From Embleya hyalina (GTDB taxonomy: Bacteria > Actinomycetota > Actinomycetes > Streptomycetales > Streptomycetaceae): DNA of 64,000 nucleotides. The position numbers and the translations under genes are program-made. This document shows positions 39,818-47,051 of this stretch, piece after piece; within the stretch, counting starts at the first letter, position 1, and the number at the start of each line of letters is the position of its first letter. The notes beneath the pieces are model-generated. The model saw only the letters and a list, made by a program, of their open reading frames with translations. It was not told the DNA's origin and did no database searches. The DNA is taken from positions 272,978 through 336,977 of the forward strand of contig NZ_BIFH01000020.1 of the NCBI RefSeq assembly GCF_003967355.1. Reading direction: 5' to 3'.

Positions 39818-40648
39818 ATGCGCAGTTATGGACCCGAGTCGCTGATCCCGGGATGGAAGAAGGACAAGCCGGTCCCGGAGGTCGCGGCCGACCGCGATCT
39901 GGTGGTGGAGGAGGCGTCCACCGGCTTCTGCGGCGCGGTGGTCCGGGTGGAGAAGACGCCCGAGGGCTTCACCGTCACGCTGGAGGATCGGCACGGGCGG
40001 CTGCGGGTGTTCCCGATGGATCCGCGCGGGTTCCTGATCGACGGCGAGGTGGTCACCCTGGTCCGACCGACCGTTCCCGGTCCGGTCCGTGCCCCGGGGC
40101 GCACCGCGTCGGGCTCGATCGCGGTGCGGGGCGCCCGGGCCCGGGTCGCGCGCGCCGGGCGGATCTACGTCGAGGGCCGCCACGACGCCGAGTTGGTCGA
40201 GCGGGTGTGGGGCGACGACCTGCGGATCGAGGGCGTGGTCGTGGAGTATCTGGAGGGCGTCGACGATCTCCCGGACGTGGTCCACGAGTTCGGGCCGGGC
40301 CCGGGGTGCCGCCTGGGTGTGCTGGTCGACCACCTGGTGCCGGGCTCCAAGGAGAGTCGGATCGCGGATCGGGTGAGCGGCGACCACGTGCTGGTGGTGG
40401 GACACCCCTATATCGACGTCTGGCAGGCGGTACGCCCCGCCTCCGTCGGCATCGCGGCCTGGCCGGACGTCCCGCGCGGCGTCCCGTGGAAGGAAGGCGT
40501 GTGTGCGGCCCTCGGCTGGCCGGTGAATCCGCCGGCGGCCTGGCGCCGCATCCTCGCGGCGGTCGACTCGTACCGCGACCTGGAACCGGCCCTGCTCGGG
40601 CGGGTCGAGGAACTCATCGACTTCGTGACGGCGCCGTCCGAGGGGTGA
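39818..40648 (+). CDS. DUF3097 family protein
   Basis: A 276-residue cytosolic protein, a conserved actinobacterial family of unknown function that I recognise from its N-terminus (SLIPGWKKDKPVPEVAADRDLVVEE) and the central RIYVEGRHDAELVERVWGDDLR, which resembles a Toprim-like EGxxD motif. GVLVDHLVPGSKE and HPYIDVWQAV follow. A nuclease- or primase-like Toprim activity is conceivable but unproven. TAGCGT ends 7 nt before the ATG, so the mRNA is probably leaderless. Confidence 0.8.
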   Translation: MRSYGPESLIPGWKKDKPVPEVAADRDLVVEEASTGFCGAVVRVEKTPEGFTVTLEDRHGRLRVFPMDPRGFLIDGEVVTLVRPTVPGPVRAPGRTASGSIAVRGARARVARAGRIYVEGRHDAELVERVWGDDLRIEGVVVEYLEGVDDLPDVVHEFGPGPGCRLGVLVDHLVPGSKESRIADRVSGDHVLVVGHPYIDVWQAVRPASVGIAAWPDVPRGVPWKEGVCAALGWPVNPPAAWRRILAAVDSYRDLEPALLGRVEELIDFVTAPSEG

Positions 40649-40709
40649 AGCCCCGGTCGACGCGACGGCGGTCGGCCGGCGCGGGCGGCCCCGGCGCTAC
40701 CGTACGGCG

Positions 40710-41915
40710 ATGGCGCAGGAAGAGATCACCCTCGTATTGCCGGACTCGGCCGGACCGAAGTATCGGATGTTCGGCGTGTCCGGTGCCGCGTTCGTCCGGT
40801 CCGCCCGTTCGGGCGACGGGGCGGCCCGGGAGACGCGCAGGGACTTCGCCGACCCGGCCGCCGCCGTGATCGCGCTGCGCCGGGAGGTGGGCAAGGCGAT
40901 GCGTGCCGGGTTCGTCCGGCTGGGCGGGGCCGAGGACCCGGTGGTGCTGGAGTTCATGCCGCCGGGCAAGACCTCGTCCCGGGCGCTGGACCTGCATCCG
41001 GACGGACGCACCGTACTGATCGCCTACGACGGCGCGATCCGGCTCGTGGACGTGGCGACCGGGGTCCGCCGCACGGTGCACGCGGTGCACGCGGCCGAGC
41101 GGCTGACCGGCATCGACACGGCGCTGTTCGACGCGACCGGGTCGGCCGTGGTCTACACCGTCGGCGGCTCGACCCGACGGCTCGACCTGGGCACGCTGCA
41201 CGAGGAACCGCTGGCCGATTACCGGCAGTTCGAGAACGCCCTGTTCGATCCGCACACCGTGCGGCCCGCCTGGGACGCGGCCCGGGGACGCCTGGTGGTC
41301 TTCGACGCCGACGACCGGGTGCGCGTCCTGGACGCGGCCGGCGCGCCGATCTGCGAGGTGTCCACCCGATCGTCGACCACCGAGTGCCGGGGCGCCGCGC
41401 TGTCCCCTTCGGGTCGGCTGCTCGCGGTGTGGCGGGTCGGTCGCGGGCTGGTGTACGGGCACCGCGACGCGAGCGCCGATCCGACCAACGAGGTCGAGGT
41501 GTGGGACGTGGACGCCGGCCGCCCGGTCGCGCGGGTGCCGCTGGAGTGGGAGATCGGCGACCTCGGCTTCGATCCGAGCGAGACGTTGCTCCTGGTCAAC
41601 CGGGGCCGGGTGCACGGGCCGTTCGCGATCTCGATCGACACCGGGGAGCCGGCCTGGCACCTGGCCGATCCGCACCACCCGAACGGTTGGGCGACCTGCT
41701 ACGCGTGGGCCTACTCGCCGGACGGCCGGCGGATCGCGGTGGGCGGTCATCGTACGAGCGCCCTGCGCGTGTACGACGCGGATCCGCGCGAGCGCGGCGC
41801 CGTCGCCCTCCCCGGCCACGACGAACAACGCGTCCGCCGCCTGGTCTTCTCCGCCGACGGCACCCTCCTGGCCACCGGCGGCGACTTCGGCCGAGTCTTC
41901 GTCCGACGGGTGTGA
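40710..41915 (+). CDS. WD40-like beta-propeller protein
   Basis: A 401-residue protein with repeated propeller blades: SRALDLHPDGRTVLIAYDG, CRGAALSPSGRLLAVWR, TNEVEVWDVDAG, YAWAYSPDGRRIAVGG and VFSADGTLLATGG. The N-terminal ~85 residues are a separate domain without recognisable motif. Such proteins are usually interaction scaffolds; no partner is visible. TACCGT ends 6 nt before the ATG (leaderless-type). Confidence 0.75.
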   Translation: MAQEEITLVLPDSAGPKYRMFGVSGAAFVRSARSGDGAARETRRDFADPAAAVIALRREVGKAMRAGFVRLGGAEDPVVLEFMPPGKTSSRALDLHPDGRTVLIAYDGAIRLVDVATGVRRTVHAVHAAERLTGIDTALFDATGSAVVYTVGGSTRRLDLGTLHEEPLADYRQFENALFDPHTVRPAWDAARGRLVVFDADDRVRVLDAAGAPICEVSTRSSTTECRGAALSPSGRLLAVWRVGRGLVYGHRDASADPTNEVEVWDVDAGRPVARVPLEWEIGDLGFDPSETLLLVNRGRVHGPFAISIDTGEPAWHLADPHHPNGWATCYAWAYSPDGRRIAVGGHRTSALRVYDADPRERGAVALPGHDEQRVRRLVFSADGTLLATGGDFGRVFVRRV

Positions 41916-41981
41916 GGCGGCCACCGGCCCTGCCGAGTGCGGCCACAGTGCGGCACCGGCCACACGAAACACGCGGGTCGC

Positions 41982-42560
41982 CTATCCGAAGTCCGAGGTG
42001 TCCAAGGTCATCTTGAAGGGAGCGGGCAGTTCGATCTCCTTGCCGAACGGTCCGCTGTGGGCCGTCGTGTAATCGTCGCCTTCGGGCTCCGAAAAAAGCG
42101 TCGCCTTGCCCTTCTCTCGATCCACGAGCAGGTACAGCGGGATACCGCTGCGGGCGTAGCTGCGGCGTTTGGCCTCTCGATCGATCTCGGCTCGTTGTGA
42201 CGTGACCTCCACGACCATGGCCACGCCCGCGCACGGCATCCACGACTCCGCGTCGCGGAACAGGCTCAGTTCCCTGGGTGCGAACGTGCCGTCGGGAATG
42301 ACGTGATTGCCGGAGAGCGCGCCCGCGCTCTCGACCCTCAGGCCCTTGTTCCCGGAGAAGTGCATGGGCGTGTCCGTGCCCACCACGATCTGATCCACCA
42401 TCTCGGCGATGATGTGCTCGTGGCGCCCCGACGGCGGTGGTGTCACGACGATCTCCCCCTCGATCAGCTCGGCGCGGAAGCCCAGGGGGGTGTCCAACGC
42501 CAGGAAGCCGTCCAGGACGACGTCTTCCTGCGTGGGGATCTCGTGTGCCATAGCTGACAT
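41982..42560 (-). CDS. Uma2 family (DUF820) PD-(D/E)xK protein
   Basis: A 192-residue protein with the Uma2 nuclease-fold layout: ELIEGEIVVTPPPSGRHE (Glu34), VIPDGTF (Asp90), VVEVTS (Glu118) and Lys131 (REAKRRSYARSGIPLYLLVD). The putative PD-(D/E)xK active site is complete. Uma2 proteins are abundant in Streptomyces and Cyanobacteria, and their biological role is unclear. Met4 is an alternative start. Confidence 0.85.
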   Translation of the reverse strand: MSAMAHEIPTQEDVVLDGFLALDTPLGFRAELIEGEIVVTPPPSGRHEHIIAEMVDQIVVGTDTPMHFSGNKGLRVESAGALSGNHVIPDGTFAPRELSLFRDAESWMPCAGVAMVVEVTSQRAEIDREAKRRSYARSGIPLYLLVDREKGKATLFSEPEGDDYTTAHSGPFGKEIELPAPFKMTLDTSDFG

Positions 42561-42601
42561 TCTGAACCCCTTCCGTAGTCGACGCGAGCATAAGGACGCG
42601 T

Positions 42602-42643
42602 CGTGCGGGCGACCGGAACGTTCGGGTTCCGGTCACCCGCACG
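42602..42643 (-). terminator. Long stem-loop after phhA
   Basis: An 18-bp stem with one mismatch (CGTGCGGGCGACCGGAAC at 42602-42619, pairing with 42626-42643) and a 6-nt loop, 25 bp after the phhA stop. Confidence 0.8.
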
Positions 42644-42667
42644 GGTGAACGACCACGTGAAGCGGCG

Positions 42668-43561
42668 CTACGGGGTCTTCGCCGAGGCCGACAGGGCGGC
42701 GATGGAGTCGTCGGTGCAGTCCGCCCAGAAGGTGCCGACGACGTCTTCCAGCTGGGTCATCGATTGGGCGGCGTACAGGATGTCCTGGTAGTGCGTGATG
42801 TCGTACTGCATCGTGCCCATCGCGACCAGGTCCAGGTCGCGGATGTCGACCGTGCGGAACTCGCGGATCTCGCCGTAGGAGGACAGGATCCCGGCGCCGT
42901 AGGCCTTGAGCGCGCCGCCCTCGTGCATGACGCCGAATTCGAGGGTGAACCAGAAGACCTTGGAGACGAACTCCAGCGCCTCGCGGCTCTCCACCCGGCG
43001 GGCCGCCTCGCCCGCGACCCGGTACAGCGCCGCGAAGCGGTCCGAGGCGAGCATGTTGGCGTGGCCGATCACCTCGTGCACGACGTCGGGCTCGGGGGTG
43101 TACAGCGGCACGCTGTGGTGGCGGATGTACTGCGTGGAGTGGAAGTAGGAGTCGGCCAGCGACCCGTAGAAGTCGCGCAGCGGAACCAGGCCGGCCGCGG
43201 GCAGGTAGCGGAAGCCGGTGAGCGGGTGCAGCGCCTCGCTGACCTCCTCCAGCTGGGGGATCCGCTCGGTCGGCAGCTTCAGCCGCGCGGCGCCGTCCAG
43301 GTAGTCCGCGACCGCGTACTCCGCGTGCGAGGCGGACAACTCCCTGGAGACCAGGCGCCAGACCTCGTGCTCCTCATCGGTGTACTCGACCTCCGGGATC
43401 GGATCGCCGCGCCGGTGGTCCATGGCCAGCCCCGCGATCCGGTTCCGGCGTTCGCGGTACACCTCGTCCGCGAACCCCGGGTGGCTGCGGGACAGCTCGA
43501 CCTCTACGCCCCCGTCGGCCCTACGGGTGACCGGGGCCAGATATTGGGCCTCCTCGAACAT
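42668..43561 (-). CDS. phhA: Phenylalanine 4-monooxygenase
   Basis: A 297-residue pterin-dependent aromatic amino-acid hydroxylase that converts phenylalanine to tyrosine. The iron ligands are His162 and His167 (VVHEVIGHANML) and Glu208 (WFTLEFGV). ALHPLTGFRYLP and HSVPLYTPEPDVVHE are family hallmarks. It has no regulatory domain, as in other bacterial forms. ATG at 43561 follows AGGAGATGGC. Divergent from the dynamin operon, with a strong terminator behind it. Confidence 0.93.
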   Translation of the reverse strand: MFEEAQYLAPVTRRADGGVEVELSRSHPGFADEVYRERRNRIAGLAMDHRRGDPIPEVEYTDEEHEVWRLVSRELSASHAEYAVADYLDGAARLKLPTERIPQLEEVSEALHPLTGFRYLPAAGLVPLRDFYGSLADSYFHSTQYIRHHSVPLYTPEPDVVHEVIGHANMLASDRFAALYRVAGEAARRVESREALEFVSKVFWFTLEFGVMHEGGALKAYGAGILSSYGEIREFRTVDIRDLDLVAMGTMQYDITHYQDILYAAQSMTQLEDVVGTFWADCTDDSIAALSASAKTP

Positions 43562-43856
43562 GCCATCTCCTGATCGCATCGGAATCGACTCGCCGGACAA
43601 GTCGTGGCACCCACACAACCAGTATGCGCCGTTTTCATGCCTTTCAGACCGATCGGGTCGGGGGCCACGGCAACGGGAATCAGCTGCGAGGGGTCGCCTC
43701 GACGCCCTCATCGCATCATCCGGACGGGCGTCACACAAGGGGCACAGGAGCGCAGACGACCGCGCCGAACGCACCGTCCACAGACCGAGACGGGATTCCC
43801 GCCCGCGTGACAGGATCGCCCGTACATCGGGGAGGGCACCGTCGAGAGGGGGCGCG
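43562..43856. promoter_or_regulatory. Divergent region between phhA and the dynamin-like operon
   Basis: No gene supported. It must contain both promoters. I found no convincing -35/-10 pair or clear operator; GAGAGGGGGC just before 43857 is the ribosome binding site of the first GTPase gene. Confidence 0.4.
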
Positions 43857-45902
43857 GTGGTGGATTCACACGGCATCGCCGGGGATCGGGCGAGGCGACG
43901 CGAGGTGGTGGAGGCACTCACCGAGACCTCCGACCATCTCGACTTCGCGCTGGCGATGGTCCGCCGCATCGTGGGCGACCAGGAACGGCTCGGGGAGCTG
44001 ACCGCCCGCATCCGCGAGATCGAGACCCGGCTCCGGGACGACCGCTACTACCTGGCGGTGATCGGCGAGTTCTCGGCCGGCAAGAGCACCTTCGTCAACG
44101 CGCTGCTGGCCGACGACCTGCTGCCCACCTCGGCGCTGCCGACCACCGGCGCCGCGACCAGGATCACCCACGGGGAGGAGTTCTCCGTCGAGGTGCGCTT
44201 CACCGGCCACGGGATCCGCTACGTGTACCCCTCCGGGCGGTACACCGGGGCGGACAGCCCGCTCGGCCGGATGCTCGCGCACCTCGCGCCGGACACCCCG
44301 ATCCCCGAGGACACCGCCGGCATCCTGCGCCTGCTCACCGCCGACGAGGCGATCGCCCCGAGCGTGCAGAGCCTGGAGGTCCGCCACCCCGCGCCGGCGC
44401 TGCGCGACGGCCTGGTGATCATCGACACGCCCGGAACCAACGCCCGGGCAGGTCACACGGAGATCACGCGCGCGGTGATGCGCGACGTCGCCGACGTGGC
44501 GGCCGTACTGACCGCGTCCACGTCGCCGTCGCCGGTGTCGCTGACCGAATTCCTCACCGACGCGCTCGATCCGGGCCAACTGCGCCGCTGCATCATCCTC
44601 GTCACCAAGATGGACCACATCGACGAGGACGAACGGGACGATCTGCTCGCGCACGTGCGGCAGCGGTTCGCCCGGATGCTCGGTGTGCCCGACCCGGTCC
44701 TGGAACCGGTCGCCGCCGAGCCGGTGGTGCGACTGGCCACCGGACGGCCGCTGCGCGGCCCCGAACAGGAGCACTGGGCGGCGGAGTTTCCGCGCACCGT
44801 CGCCCGGCTGCGCGACCTGATGCGGCGCCAGCGCATCGTCGCGGTCTCCGACCACCTGCTGCGACTGCTCGAGGACCTGCTCGACGAGTTGCGCCGCGAG
44901 GTGACCCTGGCCGAACAGCGGCTCGACGCCGAGGAGGCGGAGCTGGCCGAGGCGCGGATCGCCGACATGGCCGCCTTCGTCCGGGCCCAACACGGCGAGA
45001 CCGCGCGCCTGCTCGGCGCCGGCGCCCAGCGCGCCCAGCAGGCGGTCGGCGGCATGGCCCCGCAGTGGTGGGGCTACACCCGGGACGAGATCGATCGGGC
45101 CCTGGAGCGCGCGAACACCCCCGACGAACTGCGCGCGGTGCTCGCCGAACAGGCCCCCGAACTGATCCGGCGCGGCCTGCCCCGGATCGGCGACATCGTG
45201 CAACAGGCGGTCACCGGCGCGCTGTCGACCGCGGCCGAGACCGCGCGCGCCGCCGCGGACACCGCGTTCGCCGCCGCCTACGCCCGCCTCGGCGCGGTGG
45301 CCCGACCGGCCGGGTCGGACGCGGTCACCGTGCTGACCGGGCATCAGCTCGCGGACGCGGCGATGCGGGCGTACGAGAATTCCGTCACCGGGGTGACCCA
45401 GCAGATCCGGGCCGTCCGGCTCGACCCGACCGCGCCCAAAACCCCGGGCGCGCGGATCGGCGGCGCCCTGGACCAGTGGTTCGGCGGCACCCGCAACGGC
45501 TCCCAGAGCGCTTCCCCCGGACGGATCGGATTCGGCGGATTCATCGCCAAAGTGGCCGATTCGTTGTCATCCACCGACATGACGGCCCTGCGGAACCACG
45601 CGCGCACCGAAATGCATCAGACACTGCGAACCGTCGCGGACGGTTTGTCCGGACAGATCGACGAGGCCGTGCGCACGGCCACCACGCACTACTCGCAGGA
45701 CGTCTCGCGACACGTGGACCGCTACCGGGCCACCTACGAGGCGACGGTCGCCGAACTGGTGGCCGAACATCAACGCCGTGAGGATATTCTCGCGGCTCGC
45801 AGAATCCTGTTGCAGGACGCGGACAGGCAGACGGAACGGCGTCGCGCCACGGTGAACAGCCAACGCGAACGCCTCACGCACCGGGGGGATTTCGGCAGAT
45901 GA
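43857..45902 (+). CDS. Dynamin-like GTPase A (first gene of a GTPase-peptidase operon)
   Basis: A 681-residue dynamin-family GTPase. G1 is GEFSAGKST (70-78), a Thr-rich switch follows (TSALPTTGAAT), G3 is DTPG (190-193), and G4 is TKMD (250-253). All GTPase motifs are intact. The rest is predicted mainly helical, rich in Ala/Arg/Glu, with coiled-coil-like stretches (about 330-385). I see no strongly hydrophobic membrane-insertion segment, unlike the third and fourth genes. GTG at 43857 follows GAGAGGGGGC. The stop overlaps the next ATG by 4 nt (ATGA). Bacterial dynamins remodel membranes and often work as unequal pairs; here it would be a soluble partner. The precise role is unknown. Confidence 0.88.
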   Translation: MVDSHGIAGDRARRREVVEALTETSDHLDFALAMVRRIVGDQERLGELTARIREIETRLRDDRYYLAVIGEFSAGKSTFVNALLADDLLPTSALPTTGAATRITHGEEFSVEVRFTGHGIRYVYPSGRYTGADSPLGRMLAHLAPDTPIPEDTAGILRLLTADEAIAPSVQSLEVRHPAPALRDGLVIIDTPGTNARAGHTEITRAVMRDVADVAAVLTASTSPSPVSLTEFLTDALDPGQLRRCIILVTKMDHIDEDERDDLLAHVRQRFARMLGVPDPVLEPVAAEPVVRLATGRPLRGPEQEHWAAEFPRTVARLRDLMRRQRIVAVSDHLLRLLEDLLDELRREVTLAEQRLDAEEAELAEARIADMAAFVRAQHGETARLLGAGAQRAQQAVGGMAPQWWGYTRDEIDRALERANTPDELRAVLAEQAPELIRRGLPRIGDIVQQAVTGALSTAAETARAAADTAFAAAYARLGAVARPAGSDAVTVLTGHQLADAAMRAYENSVTGVTQQIRAVRLDPTAPKTPGARIGGALDQWFGGTRNGSQSASPGRIGFGGFIAKVADSLSSTDMTALRNHARTEMHQTLRTVADGLSGQIDEAVRTATTHYSQDVSRHVDRYRATYEATVAELVAEHQRREDILAARRILLQDADRQTERRRATVNSQRERLTHRGDFGR

Positions 45903-47008
45903 GCGACTACACGCACGACGACGACCTGTTCGCGGTGGTCTCCGACGACACCATCGACACAGTGGACACCGCCGACGGGGGAACGGTCGGGGCGGCACCA
46001 CTGTGGGAGACCGACGCGGCCGGCGGATTCAACGGCGCCTACCCGAACTCCACCCTTCCGTACACGGATCCCAACTTCGATCCGCTGCACGACCCCAACT
46101 ACGACCCGTTCCACGCGGACAGCGACGGCGACGGCAAGGTCGACGCGTACGACCCGAAGGCGTTCGACCCGACCGACGGCAACCAGCCCACGCCCAGTCA
46201 GCAGTGGCACGACGACCAGGTGAACAACCCGTACCTGGACCCGTACGACCCGTACGCGGATCCCTACGGCGACCCGTACGGCGGCGACCCGTACGGCGAT
46301 CCGTACGGCGACCCCTACGGCACCGACCCGTACGCCGACCCGGCCTCGTACGACCCGAGCACCTACACCGAGGCGACGCCCGCGTCGTGGGGCGCGGTCT
46401 ACGACGACCAGGGCAACTGGACCTACCACGCGCCGGACTGGACGCCGGAGCAGTTCCAGGGCACCGGCGACCCGGTCGGCGACGCCAAGTACTGGCACCA
46501 GCAGGCCGGCGACACCAGCTGCGCGGTGGTCTCCCAGGGCATGATCCTGGAGAAACTCACCGGCGTGCCGATGGACGAGAACGCGCTGGTGACCGAGGCC
46601 CAGCGGGCGGGCATCTACGACCCCGCCAACGGCACCATGACCGGCGACATCGGCAAGCTGCTCGAAATGCACGGCGTGGACACGGACATGGTCCCGGGCG
46701 CCGACATGCGGCAGATGCTCGACGCCCTGCAGAAGGGCGACCAGGTGATCGTCGCCCTCGACGCGCAGGAGATCTGGTCGCCGCTGCACGACGCGACCAC
46801 CGGCGCGCCGCTGGAGCAGGACCCCACGATGGGGCACGCGGTGTGGGTGACCGGCGTCGACACCCGGCCCGACGGGTCGACGTACGTGCTGCTCAACGAC
46901 CCGGGCGCGCCGTTCGGCAAGGTCGAGCCGATTCCGCTGGCCGACTTCGTCAACGCGTGGCAGGACCGGGACACCACGATGATCGTGGCCCACCCCACGC
47001 ACGCCTGA
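45899..47008 (+). CDS. C39-like cysteine-peptidase-fold protein with Asp/Tyr repeats
   Basis: A 369-residue protein. Residues 1-170 are acidic and disordered-looking, with a calcium-loop-like DSDGDGKVDAYD (74-85) and repeated DPYG units (about 118-148). The C-terminal domain has a papain/C39-like triad: Gln201/202 and Cys208 in QQAGDTSCAV, His313 in MGHAVWV, and Asn333 in LLNDPG. No signal peptide or membrane helix is seen, so it should be cytosolic. It is translationally coupled to GTPase A and followed 43 bp later by GTPase B. It could cleave a partner, or be a non-catalytic binding module. I know no characterised protein with this arrangement. Confidence 0.8.
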   Translation: MSDYTHDDDLFAVVSDDTIDTVDTADGGTVGAAPLWETDAAGGFNGAYPNSTLPYTDPNFDPLHDPNYDPFHADSDGDGKVDAYDPKAFDPTDGNQPTPSQQWHDDQVNNPYLDPYDPYADPYGDPYGGDPYGDPYGDPYGTDPYADPASYDPSTYTEATPASWGAVYDDQGNWTYHAPDWTPEQFQGTGDPVGDAKYWHQQAGDTSCAVVSQGMILEKLTGVPMDENALVTEAQRAGIYDPANGTMTGDIGKLLEMHGVDTDMVPGADMRQMLDALQKGDQVIVALDAQEIWSPLHDATTGAPLEQDPTMGHAVWVTGVDTRPDGSTYVLLNDPGAPFGKVEPIPLADFVNAWQDRDTTMIVAHPTHA

Positions 47009-47051
47009 TCGTTCGACACCACCACACATTCGACGGGAGTAGGGACCACAC

